Assembly (NCBI RefSeq): GCF_000788395.1
Contig: NZ_CP009889.1
Coordinates: 1 to 64,000 of the forward strand
Length of the DNA stretch: 64,000 nucleotides
Source of the DNA: Pseudoalteromonas piratica
Lineage (GTDB): Bacteria; Pseudomonadota; Gammaproteobacteria; Enterobacterales; Alteromonadaceae
Reading direction: 5' to 3'
In this document: positions 18,852 to 26,843 of the stretch, piece by piece
Layout: each line of letters opens with the position of its first letter
Position numbering within the stretch: the first letter of the stretch is position 1
The notes under the pieces: generated by a model
Database searches by the model: none
What the model saw: only the letters and a program-made list of their open reading frames with translations
What the model was told of the DNA's origin: nothing
Program-made: the position numbers and the translations under genes

Positions 18852-19055
18852 ATGAAAAATTTAATTATTTCATTGTTAGTAGGTATCGGTATTTCTGTTT
18901 CAATGGGAGTAGCCAATGCTTCTGATCAAATGAACGCAAGCGGTTATATAGGTATGGTAAAACAAGTTATTACTCCTGATGGCATTCGTTGTTACAAATG
19001 CAACTCTGAACATACTTGCGTAATTATTCGCTGTCCATCAACTCAGGAAAAATAA
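18852..19055 (+). CDS. Secreted Cys-rich small peptide 1
   Basis: A 67-residue precursor: signal peptide MKNLIISLLVGIGISVSMG..ANA, then a mature peptide of about 44 residues ending RCYKCNSEHTCVIIRCPSTQEK minus its first residues. The cysteine pattern is C-x2-C-x5-C-x4-C-P. AAGGA sits 6 bases before the ATG, which is preferred over an upstream GTG because the signal peptide starts there. The stop overlaps the next start as TAATG. It is the longest of three related peptides, with an extra N-terminal segment (ASDQMNASGYIGMVKQ). Function unknown; it could be a toxin, bacteriocin, signal or metal-binding peptide. Confidence 0.7.
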   Translation: MKNLIISLLVGIGISVSMGVANASDQMNASGYIGMVKQVITPDGIRCYKCNSEHTCVIIRCPSTQEK

Positions 19056-19189
19056 TGAAAAAAATAACAAAAGTAATCTCTATAACAGCTATTTCGTTAG
19101 GCTTCTCTGTGGCTGCAGTTGCTAGCCACTATTGCATTAAGTGTGACGATATCGGCTGCGAAAGAATTGTATGTCCTAAGGAAAAATAA
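19055..19189 (+). CDS. Secreted Cys-rich small peptide 2
   Basis: A 44-residue precursor with a signal peptide (MKKITKVISITAISLGFSVA, cut after VAA/VAS) and a mature part of about 20 residues starting SHYCIKCDDIGCERIVCPKEK minus one end residue. The cysteine pattern is C-x2-C-x4-C-x4-C-P. It is coupled to both neighbours by TAATG overlaps, so all three peptides are made from one message in sequence. It is nearly identical to peptide 3 in both signal and core, a clear recent tandem duplication. No known peptide family is recognised. Confidence 0.75.
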   Translation: MKKITKVISITAISLGFSVAAVASHYCIKCDDIGCERIVCPKEK

Positions 19190-19329
19190 TGAAAAAAATA
19201 ACAAAAATGATCGCTTTAACAGCTATTTCAATGGGCTTCTCTGTAGCTGCCGCAGCAAGCCATTATTGTATAAAGTGTGACGACATTGGCTGTCAACGTA
19301 TTACTTGTCCGCCATCAGCAGAAAAATAA
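19189..19329 (+). CDS. Secreted Cys-rich small peptide 3
   Basis: A 46-residue precursor whose first six residues (MKKITK) and mature core SHYCIKCDDIGC are identical to peptide 2; the end is QRITCPPSAEK. The cysteine pattern is C-x2-C-x4-C-x4-C-P. The ATG overlaps the stop of peptide 2. The signal peptide is Sec-type with AAAAS at the cut site, so export to the periplasm does not need the nearby ABC system. That system could then carry the peptide onward across the outer membrane, which is a hypothesis. Last intact copy of the array. Confidence 0.75.
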   Translation: MKKITKMIALTAISMGFSVAAAASHYCIKCDDIGCQRITCPPSAEK

Positions 19330-19450
19330 TAAAGATAATTATCTATCAGTACTGATTTGAGTTTATTTTAAACATTCTGTTAAAAAGTCTTGGATATTAA
19401 TCTCAAGTCTTAACTGGTTAGATAATGTTTTATTATAAAATAACACAACT

Positions 19451-19480
19451 GAGAGCTGAGCAAAAAACTACTCAGCTCTC
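19451..19480 (+). terminator. Hairpin downstream of the peptide genes
   Basis: Perfect 10-base inverted repeat GAGAGCTGAG / CTCAGCTCTC with a 10-base loop, 121 bases after the last intact peptide gene. There is no clear T run after it, so it may be a processing or mRNA-stabilising hairpin and not an intrinsic terminator. Confidence 0.5.
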
Positions 19481-19565
19481 AATTCAATTATTAAAACTTC
19501 AATGCTGGAAGTTGGATTAAAAAGTTGCCAAGCTGATGAATTAAAAATCACAAGCAAAGAGGAAA

Positions 19566-19770
19566 GTGAAAAAATTTCCTCCCCTACTTTTAGCTGGCAT
19601 ACTCCTATCTCTGTCTGTTAGTGAATCTCAAAAAGGAATTCGAATAATCACTAATAGTGATAATTTGTCCACCAACTACAGAAAAGAAAAAACATTTTGA
19701 GACAAAATATGATGTTTGTGGAGCAAATGCTATTGGACTAGTGAACAAACCCCTGCATCAAATTTTTTAA
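19566..19770 (+). pseudogene. Decayed copy of the Cys-rich peptide gene
   Basis: A GTG-started frame (19566-19700) begins with a good signal peptide (KKFPPLLLAGILLSLSVSES) and then KGIRI, matching DGIR in peptide 1. At the DNA level the following bases align with the end of peptide 1 after a small deletion that removed the first CxxC and shifted the frame. In the shifted frame one reads VIICPPTTEKKK, comparable to VIIRCPSTQEK, and then an extension (KYDVCGANAIGLV) to a stop at 19770. I read this as a dead fourth member of the family. It rests on short matches and could be coincidental. Confidence 0.4.
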
Positions 19771-19783
19771 ACGGAAAAATATC

Positions 19784-20359
19784 ATGCGTAAAATTATTTT
19801 GGCAATTTGTTGTACTAGTATAGCTTACACTGTTTATTTGCAATTCAAAATTTCATCTTTAGAGTCTCTAATCAGTAACTCATATAAACAACCCCAACCT
19901 AAAAATAATAACACTATTACAGAAATACTCTATGAAAGATCTTACCCAACACAAAACAACAAAATCAATGAGGACATAATACCTAATAAAGATGAAACGA
20001 CATTTGTTGAAGAATCTCCTAATACCAATATGCCTCTCAGCAAAAATGAATTGAGAAGTACTAAAAGCTTTGAAGAAGAAAGTGTAGATGAAAGTTGGGC
20101 TTATGATTTTTCTGACAAAATATTCAATTTTATTCATAACCATAACGAAATTTCAAATTTTAATGTCAAACAGATAGATTGTCGGCAAACCATGTGTAAA
20201 GTGGAGCTTTATATAAATAACAATGATTCAATCATAGTAGCTCAGAATATAATCAGAGCATTTAAGCAAGAAAAAGAGTGGAATGAATTACCAATCTATT
20301 TTGATTCTGAAGTGGTAGATGGTGTGATTAGATTTGAATTTAGTCGATATAATCATTAA
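19784..20359 (+). CDS. Membrane-anchored protein of unknown function
   Basis: A 191-residue protein with an N-terminal membrane anchor (about 3-21), a polar low-complexity linker rich in Asn, Glu and Ser (about 35-100), and a compact C-terminal domain (about 105-190). The C-terminal domain contains QIDCRQTMCKVELYI, a two-cysteine strand pattern (C-x4-C) seen in various unannotated envelope proteins. The gene is AT-rich like the rest of the island and follows the decayed peptide gene on the same strand. Its role is unknown. The periplasmic Cys pair makes it a possible partner of the glutaredoxin or of the peptides. Confidence 0.6.
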   Translation: MRKIILAICCTSIAYTVYLQFKISSLESLISNSYKQPQPKNNNTITEILYERSYPTQNNKINEDIIPNKDETTFVEESPNTNMPLSKNELRSTKSFEEESVDESWAYDFSDKIFNFIHNHNEISNFNVKQIDCRQTMCKVELYINNNDSIIVAQNIIRAFKQEKEWNELPIYFDSEVVDGVIRFEFSRYNH

Positions 20360-20462
20360 AAATTTAAAAAGAAATATTTAAATTATAACCTCTTAACTAT
20401 ATGTATGTTCATGATTAAAGTTAGTTGTTAACCTAGCGCCAAATTAACAATTGAGAATGGCG

Positions 20463-20753
20463 ATGTACGTCAAGCTTTTAAGTTTTATTTTGCTGCTGAC
20501 TTTGGGCGGCTGTTCACTCTTTGTCAGCTAGAACTATTTTGGTGAGAGTTGGAAGGGGCACCACATAAACGAGCTAGTAGCGTTATGGGGTGAACCAAAG
20601 CAAATGACAACGAGTAAAAGCGGAGTCATCAAAGCTGAATATAAAATTTTTAATGACAACTGTACTTATATTTTTATTACTGATGAGAAAGGCGTAATAA
20701 GAACATACAAATATGAAAGTTCTCTGTGCGGCACATGTAAACCTATTGGATAA
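20463..20753 (+). pseudogene. Small lipoprotein interrupted by an in-frame amber codon
   Basis: The frame encodes a lipoprotein signal (MYVKLLSFILLLTLGGCSL, lipobox LGGC) and, 22 codons in, a TAG at 20529. The same frame then continues for 74 codons with convincing protein sequence (ELVALWGEPKQMTTSKSG, NCTYIFITDEKGVIRTYKYE, CGTCKP). The second half resembles the small outer-membrane lipoproteins of the SmpA/OmlA type in its W-G-x-P region, but I cannot name it. Either a real nonsense mutation, a sequence error, or readthrough. Frame is kept throughout, so decay, if real, is recent. Confidence 0.5.
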
Positions 20754-20844
20754 ACATTTTTAATTGGAAGAAATTAACGCTTTAACTTTATACCCTTCCT
20801 ACTTTGAGTGCTTCACAAAAAATAAGTGCCTAACACCAACAAAA

Positions 20845-20866
20845 AAAGCTCCTAAAAAGGAGCTTT
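20845..20866 (-). terminator. Rho-independent terminator of the DapA-family gene
   Basis: Stem AAAGCTCC / GGAGCTTT with a 6-base loop; on the minus strand it is followed by a run of seven T. It is 25 bases beyond the stop of the gene it serves. Confidence 0.8.
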
Positions 20867-20890
20867 GATCTTTTCAAAAAACTATAAGAG

Positions 20891-21859
20891 TTATTCAGCT
20901 AAACCAAGTGCTTCAAGGCGCTCTTTTGCAAGTTGGTAACGTGCGCGAACATCATCAATTTGCGCTGCCGTAAGCTTTTTGCCTAATGTGCGCAGGCCGC
21001 CTTGTTCGTCATTGTGGTGAATACCAAATGCAAACTTTAAGTATTCTAATAACAGTGGCTGTGCATCAAGGTATGAAATTGAGTTCATTGCTTGCGAGAT
21101 TTTATTTGCTTCAGCCCAATTGCCGTCATTTACATACTCCTGCATGGTGACACTTGCTTTCGGGAAGATACACCCTACACCTGTAATACCACCACATGCG
21201 CCAGCTAGGCCTGCGTGAACGGTTACTGTGTCTACACCTGCTAAGATTTTTGCATCTTTGTTTTCTAGCATCAGAGTTTCAATAACTGAGACGTCCGTTG
21301 TTGAGATTTTAAGTGCTGTTACTTCAGGTAGCGCTGCAAGTTTTCTTAAAATATCGGTTGAAAGTGCGTGGTAACCCGCTGCATCTGGGTTGTTGTAAGG
21401 CATAATTGTAACACCTGCTTCACGTGCTGCGTCTGCTGCAAGCGCGTAGTATGCATACATTTCTTCATCAGAAGGTGCTTCTTGGGTTTTTGGTGGCATT
21501 ACCATTACCGTATCTACACCAACTGTTGCCAGCTCTTTAACAATAGTTGCAAGCGCTTCTTTGGTTTCTGCCGCAGCGCCACTAATTAATGGCACGTTAA
21601 ATTCTTTAGCAACCTCAGAAAGCGCACTTAGTAGAGAAAGACGCTGCTCAGCGCTTAGGTAGCTGTTTTCACCTAGCGTGCCCGAACCAACAAGGCCGCC
21701 CATGCGTGTGCCAGCTTTACCTTCAACACGTAAAATATCTGCTGCGTACTTTTGTGTTGCAACTAGGTCAATTTCAAGTGCGCCTGTTTCAGTCTCTTTT
21801 AGCCATGTGAATACGGCAGGCATAACCGTATAACGCCAATCTGTACTATTTGTTTGCAT
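20891..21859 (-). CDS. Dihydrodipicolinate synthase/N-acetylneuraminate lyase family protein
   Basis: A 322-residue class I aldolase of the DapA/NanA family, a TIM barrel using a Schiff-base lysine on pyruvate-type substrates. The key residues are visible: Tyr155 in IMPYNNP and Lys184 in TALKIS, with the G-x-x-G-E motif as GSGTLGEN. It is about 30 residues longer than E. coli DapA and diverges from both DapA and NanA. It is therefore more likely a catabolic member (keto-deoxy-sugar or hydroxyproline-type aldolase/dehydratase) than the lysine enzyme. It stands alone with its own terminator, and palindromes in its upstream region suggest GntR-type control. Confidence 0.8.
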   Translation of the reverse strand: MQTNSTDWRYTVMPAVFTWLKETETGALEIDLVATQKYAADILRVEGKAGTRMGGLVGSGTLGENSYLSAEQRLSLLSALSEVAKEFNVPLISGAAAETKEALATIVKELATVGVDTVMVMPPKTQEAPSDEEMYAYYALAADAAREAGVTIMPYNNPDAAGYHALSTDILRKLAALPEVTALKISTTDVSVIETLMLENKDAKILAGVDTVTVHAGLAGACGGITGVGCIFPKASVTMQEYVNDGNWAEANKISQAMNSISYLDAQPLLLEYLKFAFGIHHNDEQGGLRTLGKKLTAAQIDDVRARYQLAKERLEALGLAE

Positions 21860-21901
21860 CGTATTACCTTTTGTATAAAATCTTTATGCCCCAACTATAT
21901 C

Positions 21902-21992
21902 GTATAAAATATACAAAATAAACAAATGAATGAATTTGTCTTCAATTAAGTCCCTAAATCATTGAGCTGAATTAAGTTTAGCTTGTATACAA
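21902..21992 (-). promoter_or_regulatory. Two palindromes upstream of the DapA-family gene (GntR-like)
   Basis: GTATAAAATATAC at 21902-21914 and the perfect palindrome TTGTATACAA at 21983-21992 lie in the divergent promoter region. TTGTATACAA-like sites are typical of FCD/FadR-subgroup GntR regulators. No GntR gene is in the window, so the assignment is by pattern only. The remainder of the 370-base gap up to 22231 shows no gene. Confidence 0.45.
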
Positions 21993-22231
21993 TTTAGCTT
22001 AACTTAAGTCTTAGTTATATTAAAACTTACATGAGCTCATCACTTTTATAGGAAAAAGCACGTTTTTAAATGCGTTTATTTATCTTTAGCTATTGAAGTG
22101 TTTACTAATGAATAACCACTATTTATAGTTTTGTAAAATTTTGGGCGCACTTACTTTGCCCTGAGTCATTTCACTCATGCCCTTTCGCACTTTTTAAGTG
22201 TTAATACGTGCTGTTTATTTATGGAAATATC

Positions 22232-22576
22232 ATGGATGTTATCGATATAAAAACATTTATCCCGAGTAAAGACTACGAGGTTTCTTTATCTTTTTATGCT
22301 GAAATTGGCTTTAAGTCTGAATATGTGAGCGACGATCTTACGCTTTTTGAAAATGGCGATTGTCTTTTTTTCTTGCAGCGCTTTTACAATGAAGAATTCG
22401 CAAATAACTTTATGTTGCAAATTTGCGTTGCGGATATCGATGATGCGTTTGAATTATGTAGCAACTCAAAATACAAAACTAAAATTTCACCAATCCAACA
22501 AATGCCTTGGGGCAAAGTATTTTATCTTTGGGGACCTTCGGGCGAACTGTTGCATATTACCCAGTTAGGCAGTTAA
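22232..22576 (+). CDS. VOC/glyoxalase family protein
   Basis: A 114-residue protein with the beta-alpha-beta-beta-beta repeats of the vicinal oxygen chelate superfamily (glyoxalase/bleomycin-resistance/dioxygenase). IDIKTFIPSKDYEVSLSFYAEIGF is the first module and WGKVFYLWGPSGELLHI the second, with the final Glu-x-x-H-I region typical for the fold. Metal ligands are not all evident, so catalytic activity is uncertain. ATG at 22232 with GGAA upstream is preferred over the GTG at 22208. Head of a three-gene run with two GNAT genes on the same strand, closed by one terminator. Confidence 0.75.
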   Translation: MDVIDIKTFIPSKDYEVSLSFYAEIGFKSEYVSDDLTLFENGDCLFFLQRFYNEEFANNFMLQICVADIDDAFELCSNSKYKTKISPIQQMPWGKVFYLWGPSGELLHITQLGS

Positions 22577-22586
22577 TTAACACAAT

Positions 22587-23042
22587 ATGATAGCGCAACT
22601 TACCCATTCAAATAACGATATTGCTTCGCATATTTACGCTGTGTTTCAAGCTTCTTATAAAATTGAAGCCGCACTGATTGGCACCGATAATTTTCCACCG
22701 CTCTCTCGCACACCACAGGATATAGCAAACTCAAACACCCTGTTTTATGGTTTTTATGAGGGTGACAGCCTTGCTGGTGTGATTGAAATTACATACCAAG
22801 ACAAGCTATTAGTCATAGATAGTTTAACCGTTGCGCCGCTGCATTTTCGTAAAGGCATTGCCGGAAAACTGATTGATTATGTGTTAAATGCGTTTGATTT
22901 TACCAAAGCCATTGTTGAAACCGCAGTAGTCAACGCGCCGGCTATTCGCTTATACCAAAAACACGGCTTTAACGAGTTTAAGCGTTTTACACCCAGCCAT
23001 GGTATTGAAAAGTTAGCGTTAGTTATCGAAAAAGAACAATAG
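22587..23042 (+). CDS. GNAT family N-acetyltransferase
   Basis: A 151-residue acetyltransferase. The acetyl-CoA-binding motif is VIDSLTVAPLHFRKGIAGKLIDYVL (split here: motif A RKGIAGKL at about 91-98), and the C-terminal APAIRLYQKHGFNEF is the usual helix and strand. Substrate unknown. It begins 10 bases after the glyoxalase-like gene and ends 17 before the next GNAT, so the three are likely one operon. Nothing in the context points to a specific role such as antibiotic resistance or protein acetylation. Confidence 0.8.
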   Translation: MIAQLTHSNNDIASHIYAVFQASYKIEAALIGTDNFPPLSRTPQDIANSNTLFYGFYEGDSLAGVIEITYQDKLLVIDSLTVAPLHFRKGIAGKLIDYVLNAFDFTKAIVETAVVNAPAIRLYQKHGFNEFKRFTPSHGIEKLALVIEKEQ

Positions 23043-23059
23043 ACGATATTTACAACACT

Positions 23060-23548
23060 ATGATTCGACATGCATGCAAGGACGATTGCTTACAATTAGC
23101 CGCTCTTTCAATAAAAGTGTGGCTCGAAACTTATGCCGTTGAAGGCATAAAGCGCGAATACGCCCAGTACACCCTTGCTACATTTACTGAAAGCTATTTT
23201 AGTACGTTACTGGATTCGTCAAATTACAACTTATTAGTTGTGGAAAAGGACCAAGTAATACAAGGCTATGCCCTGCTTAATATGAAATCCTTTTATCAAT
23301 CAGCGATAAATGGTTTTGAGCTTGAAAAACTGTATATCGATACCCGATTTAAGGGGCAAGGCTTAGGTAAACAACTTTTAAACGCGCTCGAACACGAATT
23401 TGGTAAAGCGTACTGGCTTTATACTTGGGTTAAAAACGAGTCTAACGGGTTTTACCAGTATTTGGGATTTCGTGAAATTGGACAACACACTTTCGAATTT
23501 GCTGGCACACAAATCGAAAACAACGTTTACCTATCGCCAGCACCCTAA
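23060..23548 (+). CDS. GNAT family N-acetyltransferase
   Basis: A 162-residue GNAT protein. The fold is visible in IRHACKDDCLQLAALSIKVW (first strand and helix), LEKLYIDTRFKGQGLGKQLL (acetyl-CoA loop K-G-Q-G-L-G) and WLYTWVKNESNGFYQYLGFRE (terminal part). It is more typical than its upstream neighbour, with which it shares only the fold. Substrate unknown. A strong terminator follows immediately. Confidence 0.85.
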   Translation: MIRHACKDDCLQLAALSIKVWLETYAVEGIKREYAQYTLATFTESYFSTLLDSSNYNLLVVEKDQVIQGYALLNMKSFYQSAINGFELEKLYIDTRFKGQGLGKQLLNALEHEFGKAYWLYTWVKNESNGFYQYLGFREIGQHTFEFAGTQIENNVYLSPAP

Positions 23549-23550
23549 AT

Positions 23551-23580
23551 ACCAAGCTTAACTGTGGTGTTAAGCTTGGT
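23551..23580 (+). terminator. Terminator between convergent genes
   Basis: Perfect 12-base inverted repeat ACCAAGCTTAAC / GTTAAGCTTGGT with a 6-base loop, between the GNAT gene and the convergent DUF1501 gene. It may act in both directions although T runs are short. Confidence 0.75.
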
Positions 23581-23595
23581 ATGGTAATTGATTAT

Positions 23596-24957
23596 TTACA
23601 TCATAAAGTCAGGCCGTTCGCCAAACTCACCTAATGTTGGAAATAGTGCGTTTATTTCCGTTTCATTTACGCCCATCCAACTGGCAAAGTTAGCCGCATA
23701 CTGCTCGGTAGAAATTGTGGGTATTAATCGCCCCCCTCCCACATCCAATGAATGATCAAACTCTGCGGGCGGTAAATCACCATAAATTGTGCCGCCATTC
23801 ACAGCGCCACCCATAACAAAATGATGCGATCCCCAGCCATGGTCAGTGCCATCACCATTTACCGCAAGCGTTCGACCAAAATCAGATGCTGTAAATAAGG
23901 TTACCTTATCAAATAACCCGTTTGCCTGTAGCTCGCTTGCAAATGCTCCAATGGCTTGATCTAACGTTGTTTGCAGTTCTGGTAATTCTCGCGCTTGATC
24001 AGAGTGGGTATCAAAACCGCCTAAAGTCACCATAAACACTTGTCGGTTAGTGCCAAGCTGTTGATGAGAGCTAATAACATTTGCCACACTCGCTAGCTGT
24101 TGCCCTAAAAAGCTATTGGGAAATGCGGTTGTTGTCTCAGTATTACTACTCACAGAAGATTTATAAAGGGCATTGGCATGATAGGCCGATTGTTGTTTTG
24201 CAATCATATCTTGCTTTAACAGGTTGGATGCATGTTCCCCAGTTGCAGCAAAGTGTTGTTCAAGTTGTGCCTTTAAATCACCTGACACCCCTTTTAACAC
24301 GGTAATATCTGCAGGATTACCGCCAATAAGGTGGTATGGCGCTGTTTGCTCTCCTGTTATCAGTAGTTCACCACTAGACATAGTAATTGCTGAAAATGGG
24401 CTGTCATTAGCGATATTACCTTGTACTAAAGCATCGCTAATTTTACCTGCCCAACCAAACTGCGCACCTTCAGGGCTGCCTGACATCCAGGTAGATTGCT
24501 GATCATTATGTGAGAAAAGCCTTGCTGGTAAACTCGCTGTATTTGCTTCTATCATTGCCCGCTGAGTTGGCGCTAATAGCGGTCCAACATTGCCCACTAT
24601 AGCCATATTACCTTGATTATATAGCGCGGCTAATTGAGTCATTTCGGGTGCGAGTGCAAACTTGCGAGCACCAAATCGGGCTGGGGTATTAAGCGCATGT
24701 AAATTACTTTGCGTACGGCTGGTAGCATAGCGCGATAATAGCGGCGCCCTAATTGCTGCCCATCCTTGGTAGCTCACATCATCAAACGGGATAATGGTGT
24801 CATAATTGTCCATACCACCGTATAAAAACACACACACGAGCGCTTTGTAATCATCGCTATTTGATGCTGATTCATTGGCTAACACATTTAAGCTAGACAG
24901 TGTTGCAGCGGTTGCTAATGATGCTGAACCAAATTTCAAAAAGTTTCGTCTATTCAT
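23596..24957 (-). CDS. DUF1501 protein with Tat signal
   Basis: A 453-residue exported protein of the DUF1501 family, related to sulfatase/alkaline-phosphatase folds. The N-terminus NRRNFLKFGSASLATAATLSS is a twin-arginine signal, so it is folded before export. Family landmarks: LVCVFLYGGMDNYDTIIP, FSHNDQQSTWMSG, VTLGGFDTHSDQ, FTASDFGRTLAVNGDGTDHGW. The start is placed at the ATG 7 bases after AGGAG; an earlier ATG is too close to it. Always found with DUF1800, as here: the upstream gene ends just inside it. Function of the pair is not established; secretion or surface-polymer roles have been proposed for relatives. Confidence 0.88.
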   Translation of the reverse strand: MNRRNFLKFGSASLATAATLSSLNVLANESASNSDDYKALVCVFLYGGMDNYDTIIPFDDVSYQGWAAIRAPLLSRYATSRTQSNLHALNTPARFGARKFALAPEMTQLAALYNQGNMAIVGNVGPLLAPTQRAMIEANTASLPARLFSHNDQQSTWMSGSPEGAQFGWAGKISDALVQGNIANDSPFSAITMSSGELLITGEQTAPYHLIGGNPADITVLKGVSGDLKAQLEQHFAATGEHASNLLKQDMIAKQQSAYHANALYKSSVSSNTETTTAFPNSFLGQQLASVANVISSHQQLGTNRQVFMVTLGGFDTHSDQARELPELQTTLDQAIGAFASELQANGLFDKVTLFTASDFGRTLAVNGDGTDHGWGSHHFVMGGAVNGGTIYGDLPPAEFDHSLDVGGGRLIPTISTEQYAANFASWMGVNETEINALFPTLGEFGERPDFMM

Positions 24958-24967
24958 GATCATTCTC

Positions 24968-26746
24968 CTATTGCTGCACAAGGTAATCAGCAGAAGTCAT
25001 TACCATTAAAATGGCAACTTTAACGCGTTGTTCAGGGGATGAAAGTGAGGAAATTGTCTGCACAATTCTATCATTGGTTTGCTCAGAAAGCTGATTAGCG
25101 GACAATAGTAGATTCAAGTAATCAACCAGCGCTTGTGCATTATCAGCGTAATTAAGCGCATTGCTATATTCCACCAAAAAGCTATTTGGCGCATCATCTG
25201 GGTCTAAATCGAGCCCTTCTGACTCAATCGCTTCCTCGACCTCTTCAATATCTACATTTTGCTGGGCACCAGAAATAAAGTAGGTCATAAAATTAATATA
25301 ACCCGGGATTGAAGTTGCATTGGTTATTTGCAACTCAGGAGCAACCAAATTGTTTTGTGCGGTTTTTGAACCCGGCGCGGCATACCCCGGACGGAAAAAG
25401 TTAAACACGCTGGGAGAACGATATGGGTGCTGTCCTAAACGTGTGGCCGAGCTGGTATCCCATAAAGGTAATATAAATTCAGGCCAAATATTCGCTGCAT
25501 TAAACGCTCTTGCCCACTGGGTAAAGCGAATAATCGGCTCTCTAATTTTACCTCTTTGCTCACCAGTTGGGTTTAGCGCCTCTTGATCAAATAATATTGC
25601 AGCTGTGGTTGCAGCTAAATCGCCGCGCTTACCGGCGCCAACACGTGTTTCATTTGGCAACTCGAAATAACCAGTCTCAAAAGAGCTCGCCACACGTTTG
25701 ATATACGCTGGACTTGGATTACTTGAAACCAAACGCTGAATTAACTGCCTTGAGATAAAGGGCGCCACATTGGGATGATTAAAAATAGTATCCAGCGCTT
25801 GTTCAACCGATTCTTCAGTAAATGTATTTGCTGCAATAGTTTGGCCAAGAAACGTTTTTTCTTTCAGTGAATGGTCTTCATCAAACACCCACATTGGCAC
25901 ACTAAACGCCTTGGCAACAGACTCTTCAAGTGCCTCTTCATTTAAGTTAAGACCAGTAAATACCCGGGCTAAACCTTGAATATCATTGTTCGTGTAGGTT
26001 TCAATGGGCTGCCCGTTATTATCGCGCATTTGGCTACCATCTAAGTTGAGTTTCTCAACACCTATGGTAAATAGCTGCAGAAGCTCCCGCGCGTAATTTT
26101 CATCAGGTACTTTACCAGTTGCCTCATCCCCTTTTTCGTTGCCTAAATACGTTAAGTAAAAACCCATTGTTGGCGAATAAGTAACATCTCTTAGCAAGTC
26201 ACGATAGTTGCCAAATGCATGTTTTATCAATATATCTTGATAGCTCGCCATGGCTTCTGCATGTTCTGCTAGTTCATCGCCCGAATTGGTTGAGGTAACC
26301 AGTATTTCAGATAATGCGAAAGCAACGCGCTGTCTGAGTTGATCTTCTGCATTAATTGCATGTTGCCAAAATGCAAAACTGGTGGATGCCATATAAATAA
26401 GACTGGGTTCGTTATAATCTTCGGGGCGAACATATTGCTCAATACTCGCCATCAAATAACTGGGAGGGGCATTCAGTTGTGTTTCGAACCATTCTGAAGC
26501 CGTTGTCGATTGGTAAAGTTCTAAATCGCTCGGCTTCGCACCAAAGGTCGCCCTATTTAAAAACGCAACCGTTTGGTGACTAGACTGCCATGTGGTATCG
26601 GATGGCACTGCGCCCGTAATGGGTTCAGCAGTTACAGGTGCTTGAGCTGTTTGTTCATCGCTGCTGCCTCCGCAGGCAACTTGCGAACTGAGCAAACAAC
26701 ACAAGCTCACTGCTTTGAAAAGTGTTAATGGTGTTTTATAAGCCAT
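24968..26746 (-). CDS. DUF1800 lipoprotein
   Basis: A 592-residue lipoprotein (signal then lipobox VACG at about 22-25) of the DUF1800 family. Landmarks include VAFLNRATFGAKPSDLELYQ near the N-terminus, MGFYLTYLGNEK, DENYARELLQLFTIGV, GLARVFTGLNLN, HPNVAPFISRQLIQRLVSSNPSP and PSVFNFFRPGYAAPG. It forms a two-gene operon with the DUF1501 gene, 10 bases apart. The first gene of the pair follows a two-component system on the same strand after a gap of about 100 bases. Function unknown. Confidence 0.88.
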   Translation of the reverse strand: MAYKTPLTLFKAVSLCCLLSSQVACGGSSDEQTAQAPVTAEPITGAVPSDTTWQSSHQTVAFLNRATFGAKPSDLELYQSTTASEWFETQLNAPPSYLMASIEQYVRPEDYNEPSLIYMASTSFAFWQHAINAEDQLRQRVAFALSEILVTSTNSGDELAEHAEAMASYQDILIKHAFGNYRDLLRDVTYSPTMGFYLTYLGNEKGDEATGKVPDENYARELLQLFTIGVEKLNLDGSQMRDNNGQPIETYTNNDIQGLARVFTGLNLNEEALEESVAKAFSVPMWVFDEDHSLKEKTFLGQTIAANTFTEESVEQALDTIFNHPNVAPFISRQLIQRLVSSNPSPAYIKRVASSFETGYFELPNETRVGAGKRGDLAATTAAILFDQEALNPTGEQRGKIREPIIRFTQWARAFNAANIWPEFILPLWDTSSATRLGQHPYRSPSVFNFFRPGYAAPGSKTAQNNLVAPELQITNATSIPGYINFMTYFISGAQQNVDIEEVEEAIESEGLDLDPDDAPNSFLVEYSNALNYADNAQALVDYLNLLLSANQLSEQTNDRIVQTISSLSSPEQRVKVAILMVMTSADYLVQQ

Positions 26747-26843
26747 AGTTACAGCCCTAGTTGATACTGTTAACCTAACTATAAAACCTAATTCACACGA
26801 CTTCCCTTACAGTTGGACTCGCCAATACTTACAAAATTGTAAA

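Noticed and set aside
18852..19329. Double-glycine leader (class II) bacteriocins
   Set aside because: The leaders are ordinary Sec signal peptides with AxA-type cut sites, without a GG motif, and no C39 peptidase-containing exporter is present.
18852..19329. Radical-SAM or lanthipeptide-type modified peptides
   Set aside because: No radical SAM, LanB/C/M or YcaO gene is found near; only a glutaredoxin.
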